From Bordetella genomosp. 9 (lineage in GTDB: Bacteria > Pseudomonadota > Gammaproteobacteria > Burkholderiales > Burkholderiaceae_B), in contig NZ_NEVJ01000003.1 of assembly GCF_002261425.1 (NCBI RefSeq), forward strand, positions 1,550,001 through 1,614,000: a stretch of 64,000 nucleotides of DNA, written 5' to 3'. Below, piece by piece: positions 53,584-62,455 of this stretch. The translations under genes and the position numbers were made by a program. Below the pieces are notes generated by a model. It saw only the letters and a list, made by a program, of their open reading frames with translations, made no database searches and was not told the origin of the DNA. The first letter of the stretch is position 1. Each line of letters begins with the position of its first letter.

Positions 53584-54510
53584 ATGCCTATTACCGTGAA
53601 GTTCTCGAACCCCGTGCGCGACTGGATCGCGCACAACCTGGACCGCGGCGCCGATGGCCGCGACATCGTCCGCGAACTGATGTCGAATGGCACCCCGCCC
53701 GATCTCGCGAACGCCATGGTCAATGCGGTGGCGCATGCCTTGCGGAATGGCGCCCCGCTGCCCGACGGCAAGCTCGTGCTGGAGACGGAGACGCCTTCGG
53801 CGCCTGTCCGGCGCCGGCTGCAAAGTTCGACGATGGCAACGGAGGATCGCCAGGTGCGTGTGCTGGCGAGACTGTCGCGGCCCGCCGCGACCTTGCTATC
53901 CAACGTGCTTTCGGATGAGGAATGCGAACAGTTGATATCCGCCGCGCGTCCGCGCCTGCGGCCGTCCCTGGTCGTGGATCCGATCACCGGCCTGGACGTG
54001 GCGAAGGATCACCGCAGCAGTTGGGGCATGTTTTTCCGGCCCGGCGAAAACCCGGTGATCCAGGCCATCGATCAGCGGATCGCGCGTTTGATCGACAGGC
54101 CCGTGGACCATGGCGAAGGCCTGCAGATCCTGCACTACCCCACCGGCGCGGAAAGCACGCCCCATTTCGACTTTCTGATGCCGGTGAACGAGGCCAATCG
54201 CGCGTCCATCGCGCGTAGCGGCCAGCGCGTGTGCACCTTCATCATGTACTTGAACGACGTGCCGGCCGGCGGCGAGACCACGTTTCCGGAAGTGGGCTGG
54301 TCGGTGGTGCCGCAACGAGGCCATGCGCTGCATTTCGAATACGGCGATGGCGCGGGGCCGGGCGACCCGGCGGCCGGCGATCCGGCGGCCGGCGACCCGG
54401 CGGCCGGCGATCCGGCGTCGCTGCATGCCGGCGCGCCGGTGCTGCAAGGCGAAAAGTGGATCGCCACCAAGTGGGTGCGCGACCGGGCCTTCGTGCCGCG
54501 CGGCGCCTAG
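53584..54510 (+). CDS. Prolyl-4-hydroxylase-like 2-oxoglutarate/Fe(II) oxygenase
   Basis: A 308-residue dioxygenase. Iron ligands are His194 and Asp196 (TPHFDFL) and distal His281 (SLHAG). Lys291 (GEKWIATKW) should bind 2-oxoglutarate. VCTFIMYLNDVPAGGETTFPEVGW and GHALHFEY are typical of bacterial P4H-like enzymes. Between the last two beta strands (residues about 260-279) sits a fourfold GDPAA repeat. The N-terminal 80 residues form a separate helical region of unknown role. The start is the ATG at MPITVKF; longer frames overlap the divergent promoter region. Confidence 0.9.
   Translation: MPITVKFSNPVRDWIAHNLDRGADGRDIVRELMSNGTPPDLANAMVNAVAHALRNGAPLPDGKLVLETETPSAPVRRRLQSSTMATEDRQVRVLARLSRPAATLLSNVLSDEECEQLISAARPRLRPSLVVDPITGLDVAKDHRSSWGMFFRPGENPVIQAIDQRIARLIDRPVDHGEGLQILHYPTGAESTPHFDFLMPVNEANRASIARSGQRVCTFIMYLNDVPAGGETTFPEVGWSVVPQRGHALHFEYGDGAGPGDPAAGDPAAGDPAAGDPASLHAGAPVLQGEKWIATKWVRDRAFVPRGA
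54361..54420 (+). repeat. Four 15-bp tandem repeats inside the oxygenase gene
   Basis: GGCGACCCGGCGGCC and GGCGATCCGGCGGCC alternate (54361-54375, 54376-54390, 54391-54405, 54406-54420, the last ending GTCG). They encode GDPAA units. The 15-base unit keeps the frame whatever the copy number. Confidence 0.95.
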
Positions 54511-54532
54511 GTGCCCTTCTTTTCCGGGAAAC

Positions 54533-54565
54533 AAAAAGGCCGCGCCTTCGATGAAGGACGCGGCC
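54533..54565 (-). terminator. Terminator of the peroxiredoxin gene
   Basis: GGCCGCG...CTTC (54538-54549) pairs with GAAGG...CGCGGCC (54553-54565) around a GAT loop, with one unpaired base. On the minus strand it is followed by TTTTTGT. It lies between the convergent oxygenase and peroxiredoxin genes. Confidence 0.88.
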
Positions 54566-54586
54566 CTAGGCCGGACGGCCCGGCGC

Positions 54587-55228
54587 TTATTTGTTCGGCT
54601 GAGGCGTGATGCGCAGATACGGCCGCACCGCCTTGTAGCCCTTGGGGAATTTCTGCTTGATGACTTCTTCGTCCTTCAAGGAAGGAACGATGATCACGTC
54701 ATCGCCATCTTCCCAGTTCACGGGCGTGGCCACGCTGTGGCTGTCCGTCAACTGCAGCGAGTCGATCACGCGCAGGATCTCGTTGAAGTTGCGTCCGGTA
54801 CTGGCCGGATAGGTGATGATCAGGCGCACCTTCTTGGCCGGGTCGACGATGAACACCGAGCGTACGGTGGCCGTCGCGCTGGCGTTCGGATGGATCATGT
54901 CGTAGAGCTCGGCCACCTTGCGATCGTCGTCCGCGATGATGGGAAAGTTGACCTTGGTGCCCTGCGTGTCGTTGATATCGTCGATCCACTTGTTGTGCGA
55001 ATCCACCGCGTCGACCGACAGCGCCAGCACCTTCACGTTGCGCTTGGCGAACTCGTCGGCGAGCTTGGCGGTGTAGCCCAGCTCGGTCGTGCACACCGGC
55101 GTGAAATCGGCGGGGTGCGAGAAAAGCACGCCCCAGCTGTTGCCCAGGTACTCGTGAAAGCGGACGGGGCCGACGGAAGATTTTTGTTCGAAATCGGGGG
55201 CTTCATCGCCCAAGCGTAGTTGTCCCAT
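54587..55228 (-). CDS. 1-Cys peroxiredoxin (Prx6 type)
   Basis: A 213-residue peroxidase. The peroxidatic cysteine is in HPADFTPVCTTELG (about residue 47). The Prx6-type C-terminal domain (NWEDGDDVIIVPSLKDEEVIKQKFPKGYKAVRPYLR in outline) is complete. No resolving cysteine is seen, so it is a 1-Cys enzyme reducing peroxides with an external thiol. The start at MGQLRLGDEAPDF is standard; a longer frame upstream is unsupported. Confidence 0.95.
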   Translation of the reverse strand: MGQLRLGDEAPDFEQKSSVGPVRFHEYLGNSWGVLFSHPADFTPVCTTELGYTAKLADEFAKRNVKVLALSVDAVDSHNKWIDDINDTQGTKVNFPIIADDDRKVAELYDMIHPNASATATVRSVFIVDPAKKVRLIITYPASTGRNFNEILRVIDSLQLTDSHSVATPVNWEDGDDVIIVPSLKDEEVIKQKFPKGYKAVRPYLRITPQPNK

Positions 55229-55387
55229 GTTCGATCCTATTCCAGAGGTGAAGAATGCCGGTCGCATGGCACGGTGCATGGAATACCCGGCTACGTGTTG
55301 GGACGCGCCGTTCGTCTACGCGACGCTCTCCCGATGCATGATTCTTGCATCAAACCGCAGGAGGTTAAAGCCGAAATCCATATAACG

Positions 55388-57232
55388 TTATGAAATATCG
55401 GAGTAAGCAGCGCACGCGTCGACGACGTCACCGGCCTGCACCGCGGCGGACAACGCGACGGCACGGGGCAGGATGTGCGCGCCAAAGAAGGTCGCCGTCG
55501 CCAGTTTATTGCGCAGGAACTCGGGCGACCACTCCGCCAAACCGCCATCGTCCGGGCGTAGATGGCGGTGGCAGGCCAGCGCGGCGCGGGCCATCTGCCA
55601 TCCGGCCAGCAGCACGCCGGTGAGCATCAGGAAGGGCACGCTGCCGGAAAAAACGGCGCGCACCTGGGTCATGGCCGTGCGCGCCATGTATTCCAGGGCC
55701 TGCTGCTGGGCCTGCATCGCCCGGCCCAGGTTGGCGTGCATCAGCGCCAGTGCCTTGGCGTCCTCCGGCGACGCGTCGGCCTGGGCCGCGCGCAGCGCCT
55801 CCAGGGTGACGCCTATGGCCCGCAGGATATGGCGCGCCGTGGCGCCGCCGTCGCGCATCAGCTTGCGGCCGATCAGGTCGTTGGCCTGGATGGCCGTGGT
55901 GCCTTCGTAGATGGGCAGGATGCGGGCGTCGCGATAATGCTGCGCGGCGCCGGTTTCCTCGATATAGCCCATGCCGCCGTGCACCTGCACGCCCAGCGAT
56001 GCGACCTCCACCGAGGACTCCGTGCAGAAGCCCTTGACCACGGGCACGAGGAATTCATAGAACGCGCGATTCCTGGCCCGCGTGTCGACATCCGGATGAT
56101 GATGCGCCAGGTCGCACGCGGCGGCGGTCACGTAGGAAAGCGCCCGGCCGCCTTCGGTCAGCGCGCGCATGGTCAGCAGCATGCGCTGCACGTCCGGATG
56201 ATGCGCGATGGTCACCGGCCCGCTTGAACCTTCCACGGCGCGGCCCTGGACACGTTCGCGCGCATAGGCCACGGCCTGCTGCGTGGCCCGCTCGGCCAGC
56301 GCCACGCCCTGCTGGCCGACCGCGAAACGGGCCGCATTCATCATGATGAACATGTATTCCAGGCCATGGTTCTCCTGGCCCACCAGGAAGCCGATGGCGC
56401 CCTCGCCTGTTTCGCCCTTGCCCGCGCCGTACAGCAAGACGGCGGTCGGGCTGCCATGGATGCCCAGCTTGTGCTCCAGCGACGCGCACCAGACGTCGTT
56501 GCGCAATCCAGGGGCGCCATCGGCATCCGGCAGGAATTTCGGCACGACGAACAGCGATATTCCCTTGACCCCGGGTGGCGCGTCGGGCGTGCGCGCCAGC
56601 ACCAGGTGCACGATGTTCTCGGCCATATCGTGCTCGCCGTAGGTGATGTAGATCTTCTGCCCCGTCAGCCGATAGCTGCCATCCGGCTGCGGCACGGCGC
56701 GGGTGGCCACCTGCGCCAGATCCGAACCCGCCTGCGGCTCGGTCAGGTTCATCGTGCCGGTCCACTTGCCGGATACCAGGTTGGGCACGTAGACATCGCG
56801 CAGCGTGTCGCTGCCGACCGTCAGCAGGGCCTCGATCACGCCGTCGGTCAGCAAGGGGCACAGGGAGAAGGCCAGGCAGGCCGAGTTGATGTTCTCGTTG
56901 GCGGTGGCGGCGATCAGCTTGGGCAGGCCCTGCCCGCCGCGCTCGACCGGATGCAGCAGGCCTTGCCAGCCGCCCTGCGCATAGTCTTTGTAGGCCTCGA
57001 CATAACCGGGCGGCGTCGCCACCGCGCCGTCCTTCCACACGGCGGGCTGCCGGTCACCGACGCGATTCAGGGGCGCCACGGCCTGCTCGACGAAACGCGC
57101 GTTTTCACGCAGCACGGCGTCCGCGATATCGGCGCTGACCTCCTCGTAGCCGGGCAAGGCCAGCACCTGGTCCAGGCCGGCCAGCTCCCTGAGCGTGAAT
57201 CGGATGTCCGCGAGGGGCACGTGGTAGGTCAT
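55388..57232 (-). CDS. Acyl-CoA dehydrogenase
   Basis: A 614-residue long-type acyl-CoA dehydrogenase. It carries MNLTEPQAGSDLA and YITYGEHDMAE (FAD/substrate region), VASLGVQVHGGMGYIEETGAAQHYRDARILPIYEGTTAIQ in outline (C-terminal catalytic region), and an extra C-terminal domain of about 150 residues as in the FadE5-like group. It lies downstream of etfB-etfA on the same strand, so dehydrogenase and electron acceptor are made near each other. A terminator separates it from etfA, so it may have its own promoter. Chain-length preference is unknown. Confidence 0.93.
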   Translation of the reverse strand: MTYHVPLADIRFTLRELAGLDQVLALPGYEEVSADIADAVLRENARFVEQAVAPLNRVGDRQPAVWKDGAVATPPGYVEAYKDYAQGGWQGLLHPVERGGQGLPKLIAATANENINSACLAFSLCPLLTDGVIEALLTVGSDTLRDVYVPNLVSGKWTGTMNLTEPQAGSDLAQVATRAVPQPDGSYRLTGQKIYITYGEHDMAENIVHLVLARTPDAPPGVKGISLFVVPKFLPDADGAPGLRNDVWCASLEHKLGIHGSPTAVLLYGAGKGETGEGAIGFLVGQENHGLEYMFIMMNAARFAVGQQGVALAERATQQAVAYARERVQGRAVEGSSGPVTIAHHPDVQRMLLTMRALTEGGRALSYVTAAACDLAHHHPDVDTRARNRAFYEFLVPVVKGFCTESSVEVASLGVQVHGGMGYIEETGAAQHYRDARILPIYEGTTAIQANDLIGRKLMRDGGATARHILRAIGVTLEALRAAQADASPEDAKALALMHANLGRAMQAQQQALEYMARTAMTQVRAVFSGSVPFLMLTGVLLAGWQMARAALACHRHLRPDDGGLAEWSPEFLRNKLATATFFGAHILPRAVALSAAVQAGDVVDACAAYSDIS

Positions 57233-57253
57233 GTCGTCTCCTTTTCCAGCGAG

Positions 57254-57290
57254 AAAAACAAAACGGCCGCCCCACGCGAGGACGGCCGTT
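57254..57290 (-). terminator. Terminator after etfA
   Basis: AACGGCCG (57262-57269) and CGGCCGTT (57283-57290) form an 8-bp stem. On the minus strand it is followed by the T-rich tract TTTTGTTTTT. It lies between etfA and the acyl-CoA dehydrogenase start. Confidence 0.88.
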
Positions 57291-57319
57291 CTGTCGGGGC
57301 TGGTTCCCTATAGTAAAGC

Positions 57320-58249
57320 TTAAAGCGCCTTGACCAGCTCCGGCACCGCGGTGAACAGATCGCCGACCAGGCCGTAGTCGGCGACGCCGAATATCGGCGC
57401 TTCCGCGTCCTTGTTGATGGCCACGATGACCTTGGAGTCCTTCATGCCGGCCAGGTGCTGGATGGCGCCGGAAATGCCGACCGCCACGTACAACTGCGGC
57501 GCGACGATCTTGCCGGTCTGGCCCACCTGCCAGTCGTTGGGCGCATAGCCGGCATCGACCGCCGCGCGCGAAGCGCCCAGCGCGGCGCCCAGCTTGTCGG
57601 CCAGCGGATCCAGGATCTTGAAGTTTTCGGCGCTGCCCAGGCCACGGCCGCCCGACACCACCGCGCGCGCGCCCGCCAGTTCGGGACGGTCGCTCTTGGC
57701 CAGATCGCGGCCGACGAAGGACGACAAGCCGCTGTCCGCCACCGCGGCTACGGTTTCCACCTGGGCGGAACCGCCCTGCGCCGCGGCGGCGTCGAACGCC
57801 GTCGTGCGCACGGTGATGACCTTGACCGGATCGGCCGATTGCACGGTGGCTATGGCGTTGCCGGCATAGATGGGCCGCTCGAAGGTATCGGCCGAGTCCA
57901 CCGCCGAAATATCGGAAATCTGCGCCACGTCCAGCTTGGCGGCCACGCGCGGCGCCACGTTCTTGCCCGACGCGGTGGCCGGGAACAGGATGTGGCTGTA
58001 GTCCTTCGCGATCGCCAGCACCTGCGCGGCGACGTTCTCCGCCAGGCCGTCGGCCAGGTGCGGCGCATCGGCCAGCAGAACCTTGGACACGCCGGCGATG
58101 CGGGCGGCCTCGTCGGCCACGGCCTGCGCGCCGCCGCCAGCCACCAGTACGTGCACGTCGCCGCCGATCCTGGCCGCGGCGGCCACGGTGTTCAGCGTGG
58201 CGCCCTTGAGCTGCGCATTATCGTGTTCGGCAATAACCAGGCTCGTCAT
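57320..58249 (-). CDS. etfA: Electron transfer flavoprotein alpha subunit
   Basis: A 309-residue FAD-binding ETF subunit. The C-terminal FAD motif is in [35 protein letters not shown] in outline, and the preceding [17 protein letters not shown] is diagnostic. It shuttles electrons from acyl-CoA dehydrogenases to ETF-quinone oxidoreductase. It starts one base after the etfB stop region, tightly coupled. Confidence 0.97.
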   Translation of the reverse strand: MTSLVIAEHDNAQLKGATLNTVAAAARIGGDVHVLVAGGGAQAVADEAARIAGVSKVLLADAPHLADGLAENVAAQVLAIAKDYSHILFPATASGKNVAPRVAAKLDVAQISDISAVDSADTFERPIYAGNAIATVQSADPVKVITVRTTAFDAAAAQGGSAQVETVAAVADSGLSSFVGRDLAKSDRPELAGARAVVSGGRGLGSAENFKILDPLADKLGAALGASRAAVDAGYAPNDWQVGQTGKIVAPQLYVAVGISGAIQHLAGMKDSKVIVAINKDAEAPIFGVADYGLVGDLFTAVPELVKAL

Positions 58250-58250
58250 C

Positions 58251-59000
58251 TCAAACCACCTTCGCTTCGTTCTTCAGTTTGTCCACCAGCGTCGCCACGT
58301 CCGCCACCTTGATACCGGCCTTGCGCGCGGGCGGCTCGGTCACTTTCAGGGTCTTCAGGCGCGGCGCGGGATCCACGCCGAGGTCCTGCGGCGTGACGGT
58401 GTCCAGCGTCTTCTTCTTGGCCTTCATGATGTTGGGCAGCGTGACGTAGCGCGGCTCGTTCAGGCGCAGGTCGGTGGTGACGATGGCCGGCAGCTTCAGC
58501 GCCACCGTTTCCAGGCCGCCGTCGACTTCACGCGTGACCGTGACCTTGCCGTCGGCGACCTCGACCTTGTTGGCGAAGGTGGCCTGGGGCCAGTCCAGCA
58601 GCGCGGCCAGCATCTGGCCGGTCTGGTTGGCGTCGTCGTCGATGGCCTGCTTGCCCAGGATGACCAGTTGGGGCTGCTCCTTGTCGACCAGGGCCTTCAG
58701 CAGCTTGGCCACCGCCAGGGGCTGCAGGTCCGCGTCGGTCTGCACCAGGATGCCGCGATCCGCGCCGATCGCCATCGCCGTGCGCAGGGTTTCCTGGCAC
58801 TGCTGCACGCCGCACGATACCGCGACCACTTCGGTGGCAGTGCCCTTTTCCTTGAGCCGGGTGGCCTCTTCCACGGCGATTTCGTCGAACGGGTTCATCG
58901 ACATTTTCACATTGGCGATGTCGACACCCGTTTGATCGGATTTCACGCGCACCTTGACGTTGTAGTCCACCACGCGTTTGACCGGTACCAGGACCTTCAT
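58251..59000 (-). CDS. etfB: Electron transfer flavoprotein beta subunit
   Basis: A 249-residue ETF beta subunit binding [23 protein letters not shown] at the start and [18 protein letters not shown] near residues 185-205 are diagnostic. It is the first gene of etfB-etfA and lies downstream of the AcuC-like deacetylase on the same strand with a 135-base gap. Confidence 0.97.
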   Translation of the reverse strand: MKVLVPVKRVVDYNVKVRVKSDQTGVDIANVKMSMNPFDEIAVEEATRLKEKGTATEVVAVSCGVQQCQETLRTAMAIGADRGILVQTDADLQPLAVAKLLKALVDKEQPQLVILGKQAIDDDANQTGQMLAALLDWPQATFANKVEVADGKVTVTREVDGGLETVALKLPAIVTTDLRLNEPRYVTLPNIMKAKKKTLDTVTPQDLGVDPAPRLKTLKVTEPPARKAGIKVADVATLVDKLKNEAKVV

Positions 59001-59135
59001 CCAGCAGCCTCCAGAGATAATCGAATAATTGAACGCCGCCCGAAGCGCCGCGACGCCCTGCGGGAACCGCCTGATTCTACAACCTTGCGCAGGACGACGC
59101 CCCCCGTGCCGTTCACCAGGCGGAAGGCACGGCCG

Positions 59136-60059
59136 CTACAGCCGCCCCAGTTCGCGGATATGCGCGACCGCGCTGCGCCCCAGCGCGGACAGGTTGTAGC
59201 CGCCTTCCAGCATGCTGATGACCCTGCCCCGCGCATGGCGGTCGGCCACCTGCATGATCTGTCCGGTGATCCAGGCGTAGTCGGCTTCGACCAGGCCCAG
59301 CTGTCCCAGGTCGTCCTCGCGATGGGCATCGAAGCCCGCCGACACCAGGATCAGCTGGGGACGGTGGGCCTCCAGCCGCGGCAGCCAGACGCGCGTGACG
59401 ATGTCGCGCACCTCCGCGCCGCCGGTGTACGCGGGGACGGGAACGTTGACCATATTGTCCGCGCTGGGCGGGTCGCCCGTGTTCGGATAGAACGGGTGCT
59501 GGAAAATGCCGCACATCAGCACACGCGCATCGCCGGCGAAGATGTCTTCCGTGCCGTTGCCGTGATGCACGTCGAAGTCGATGATGGCGACGCGTTCCAG
59601 CCCATGCGCCGCCATGGCGTGATGGGCCGCGACCGCGATGTTGTTGAACAGGCAGAACCCCATCGCCCGGTCGCGGCAGGCGTGGTGCCCGGGCGGGCGC
59701 ACCGCGCAGAACGCCGTGGGCGCCTCGCCGGCCATGACGGCGTCCACCGCCGCCAGGCCCGCTCCGGCCGCATGCAGCGCCGCCTGGTAACTGTGGGGGT
59801 TCATCTGCGTGTCCGGATCCAGCGCGCGGTAGCCCTCGGCGGGGCTGGCCGCGGCCAGTGCATCCACATAGGCGGCGCTGTGCGCGCGCAGCAGCGCGTC
59901 ACGGGGCGCGGGGCCGGCCTCGCGCACGTCCAGGTAAGGCATGATGCCGCTGGCCAGCAGCTGATCCGAGATGGCATCCAGTCTCTGCGGACATTCCGGA
60001 TGCCATTCGCCCATTTCATGCAGGCGGCAGGACGGGTGGGTAAGATACAGGGTCTCCAT
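59136..60059 (-). CDS. Histone deacetylase family protein (AcuC/HdaH-like)
   Basis: A 307-residue zinc amidohydrolase of the arginase/deacetylase fold. Active-site motifs are RPPGHHACRDRAMGFCLFNN (catalytic His pair), IIDFDVHHGNGTEDIF (zinc Asp and His) and SAGFDAHREDDLGQL (second zinc Asp), all intact. Bacterial members remove acetyl groups from protein lysines or polyamines. It lies upstream of etfBA and divergent from mltB, with only nine bases between the two start codons. The start at METLYLTHP is the natural family start. Confidence 0.93.
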   Translation of the reverse strand: METLYLTHPSCRLHEMGEWHPECPQRLDAISDQLLASGIMPYLDVREAGPAPRDALLRAHSAAYVDALAAASPAEGYRALDPDTQMNPHSYQAALHAAGAGLAAVDAVMAGEAPTAFCAVRPPGHHACRDRAMGFCLFNNIAVAAHHAMAAHGLERVAIIDFDVHHGNGTEDIFAGDARVLMCGIFQHPFYPNTGDPPSADNMVNVPVPAYTGGAEVRDIVTRVWLPRLEAHRPQLILVSAGFDAHREDDLGQLGLVEADYAWITGQIMQVADRHARGRVISMLEGGYNLSALGRSAVAHIRELGRL

Positions 60060-60068
60060 GGGAAGATT

Positions 60069-61400
60069 ATGTTCACCTGTCGGCACTTACTGCAACTCGG
60101 CTTGATCGCGGCCCTCCTGACGGGCTGCTCCTCCGCCCAGAACCGGGCGAATCCGGACACCCAACTGAACGCAGGCGCCCAGCCTGGAACGGCCTCCCGC
60201 GGCACGTTGGCGGATGGCTCGGTGGCACGCGTGCGCATCGGGCCGCCGCCCGGGGTGGGCTCGGCGTCGACGATCGGCAGCGAAGGCGGCGCCGTGCCCG
60301 ACAGTGAACAACGGTCCGCCGTCGCGGCGCCCGACGGGGGCATGCGCGCGGATGTGCAGGCCTTCATCCAGCAGTTGAGCGCGGAGCGCAGCCTGCCCGC
60401 GTCCCAGCTGACCGGCGCCCTGGCCGACGCCCGCTACAGCCCCACGGTGGCGCGGCTGATCGCGCCGCCGCCCGGGCGCAAGGTCGTGCGCAGCTGGATC
60501 ACCTATCGCTCCCGGGTGGTGGAGCCCAAGCGCATCGGCTGGGGGGTGGAGTTCTGGCGCGAGAACGCCGACGCGCTCAACCAGGCGGCGCAGCGTTTCG
60601 GCGTGCCGCCGGCCATCATCGTCGGCATCATCGGCGTGGAAACGCTGTACGGCCGCAATATGGGGAATTTCCGCGTGCTGGATGCCCTGTCCACATTGGC
60701 CTTCGACTATCCCGACCCGGCCAAGCCGGAACGCGCGCAGATGTTCCGGTCCCAGCTCGCGGATTTCCTGACGCTGGCCCTGCAGGGGCGGTTGGACCTG
60801 CAAACCCAGGGCTCCTATGCGGGCGCCATCGGCATGCCGCAGTTCATGCCGGGCAGCATCATGCGCTATGCCGTGGACGGCGACGGCAGCGGCCATATCG
60901 ACCTGACCAACAATGCGCGCGACGCCATATTGTCCGTGGGCAACTTCCTGATGGAGCACGGCTGGGAGCGCGGCCGGCCGGTGTTCGCGCCGGTGGCGCT
61001 GCCGCCCGATGCCGGCAAGCTGGTCGACGGCGGCCTCGCGCCGACCCATACCTGGCCGCAATTGCAGGCCGCCGGCGCCACCGTGCGCGGCACGGGGATG
61101 ACGACCGGCATGACGAATACCTCGGGCATGGACAACGCCTGGCAGCAGGGCATGCTGGGCGTCATCGACCTGCCGGAAGAATCGGCCGGCACGGCCGAAT
61201 ACCGCACGGGTACGGTGAACTTCTTCGCCCTGACCCAGTACAACCACAGCTATTTCTACGCCACGTCGGTCGCCGATCTGGGCGCGGCCATCCAGGCCAG
61301 GATGAATGGTGTCGCGGCGCTGCCCGCGGCGGCGGCACCGGCCGGGATGCTACCGGCCCGGGCGGAGCCTGCTCAGTTGAACACGCCGGTCGACAGATAA
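60069..61400 (+). CDS. mltB: Membrane-bound lytic murein transglycosylase B
   Basis: A 443-residue outer-membrane lipoprotein (lipobox LLTGC, Cys20) that cuts peptidoglycan between MurNAc and GlcNAc. The catalytic Glu is in IVGIIGVETLYGRNMGNF. The substrate groove QTQGSYAGAIGMPQFMPGSIMRYAVDGDGSGHIDL in outline is complete, as is the end FFALTQYNHSYFYATSVADLG. Residues 22-100 form a low-complexity linker. The gene overlaps cysM tail to tail by 28 bases. Confidence 0.95.
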   Translation: MFTCRHLLQLGLIAALLTGCSSAQNRANPDTQLNAGAQPGTASRGTLADGSVARVRIGPPPGVGSASTIGSEGGAVPDSEQRSAVAAPDGGMRADVQAFIQQLSAERSLPASQLTGALADARYSPTVARLIAPPPGRKVVRSWITYRSRVVEPKRIGWGVEFWRENADALNQAAQRFGVPPAIIVGIIGVETLYGRNMGNFRVLDALSTLAFDYPDPAKPERAQMFRSQLADFLTLALQGRLDLQTQGSYAGAIGMPQFMPGSIMRYAVDGDGSGHIDLTNNARDAILSVGNFLMEHGWERGRPVFAPVALPPDAGKLVDGGLAPTHTWPQLQAAGATVRGTGMTTGMTNTSGMDNAWQQGMLGVIDLPEESAGTAEYRTGTVNFFALTQYNHSYFYATSVADLGAAIQARMNGVAALPAAAAPAGMLPARAEPAQLNTPVDR

Positions 61401-62284
61401 CGGTCGCCGCGGTCGCACACGATGAAAACGATGGTGGCGTTTTCCACGCGTTCGGCCACACGCAGCGCGGCTATCAGCGCCCCCGCCGAGGAAATGCCGC
61501 CGAAGATGCCCTCTTCCGCCGCCAGGCGGCGGGCCATGGCTTCGGCGTCGGCCTGCTTGATGTTCTCGTAGGCGTCCACGCGGCTGCGATCGAAAATGGC
61601 CGGCAGATAGGCTTCAGGCCATTTGCGTATGCCGGGAATCTGCGAGCCTTCCTCGGGCTGCGCGCCGATGATCTGGATCGCCGGATTGCGCCCCTTCAGA
61701 TACTGGGACACGCCCATGATGGTGCCGGTCGTGCCCATGGCGCTGACGAAATGGGTGATGCCGCCTTCCGTCTGGGTCCACAGTTCCGGGCCCGTGCCTT
61801 CGACGTGCGCGCGCGGATTGTCCGGATTGGCGAACTGGTCCAGCACCTTGCCCTTGCCTTCGCTCTGCATGGCCATGGCCAGGTCGCGGGCGTATTCCAT
61901 GCCGCCCTTGTCGGCCGGCGTCAGGATCAGTTCGGCCCCGTAGGCGGTCATGGCGGCACGCCGTTCCACCGACAGGTTGTCCGGCATGATCAGGATCATC
62001 CGATAGCCGCGCATGGCCGCCACCATCGCCAGCGCGATGCCGGTGTTGCCGCTGGTGGCTTCGATCAGGGTGTCGCCCGGCTTGATTTCACCGCGCGCCT
62101 CGGCGTGGCGGATCATGGACAGGGCGGGACGGTCCTTCACCGAGCCGGCGGGATTGTTGCCTTCCAGCTTGGCCAGGATCAGGTTGCCGCGGGCGGCGTT
62201 GCCGTCGCCCGGGATGCGTTGCAGGCGGACCAGCGGCGTGTTGCCGACGGTCTGTTCCACGGTGGGATAGGTGACTTGGTTCAT
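61373..62284 (-). CDS. cysM: Cysteine synthase B
   Basis: A 303-residue PLP enzyme making cysteine (or S-sulfocysteine from thiosulfate) from O-acetylserine. The PLP Lys is in EGNNPAGSVKDRPALSMI, the substrate loop is EATSGNTGIALA, and the C terminus has FGGISSAGALIAAL. PAGSVKDR is the CysM rather than CysK version. It completes the assimilation begun by the sulfate operon. It overlaps mltB by 28 bases in convergent orientation. Confidence 0.96.
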   Translation of the reverse strand: MNQVTYPTVEQTVGNTPLVRLQRIPGDGNAARGNLILAKLEGNNPAGSVKDRPALSMIRHAEARGEIKPGDTLIEATSGNTGIALAMVAAMRGYRMILIMPDNLSVERRAAMTAYGAELILTPADKGGMEYARDLAMAMQSEGKGKVLDQFANPDNPRAHVEGTGPELWTQTEGGITHFVSAMGTTGTIMGVSQYLKGRNPAIQIIGAQPEEGSQIPGIRKWPEAYLPAIFDRSRVDAYENIKQADAEAMARRLAAEEGIFGGISSAGALIAALRVAERVENATIVFIVCDRGDRYLSTGVFN

Positions 62285-62347
62285 GAGTCAACTATAACGC
62301 CGTGGCCGGGAAAGACCCGAAAGCCCCCACGCCCTCGTAGGAAGCAG

Positions 62348-62454
62348 CCCGGGGACGCGGGGATGGGCCTGGCCCCGGGCAATCAGCCCGGGCGGAAGCG
62401 GTCCTGGTCCCCGGGGACGCGGCTTGCGGACGTGGGGGTGGGCCTGTCCCCGGG
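62348..62454. repeat. Two copies of a 27-bp GC-rich repeat between comEA and cysM
   Basis: 62353-62379 and 62428-62454 are identical at 24 of 27 positions (GGACGYGGGGRTGGGCCTG then KCCCCGGG), 75 bases apart. Each copy is linked to a nearby CCCGGGGACGCGG block. Both CCCCGGG ends can pair with the upstream CCCGGGG, so each copy can form a hairpin. No T-run follows. It could be a dispersed extragenic repeat. Confidence 0.8.
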
Positions 62455-62455
62455 A

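Noticed and set aside
58083..60068. A very long open frame on the plus strand that runs into mltB and would add about 660 residues to it
   Set aside because: It is antisense to etfA, etfB and the AcuC-like deacetylase, all clearly real. Long open antisense frames are expected in GC-rich DNA, and the lipoprotein signal of MltB marks its true start at 60069.
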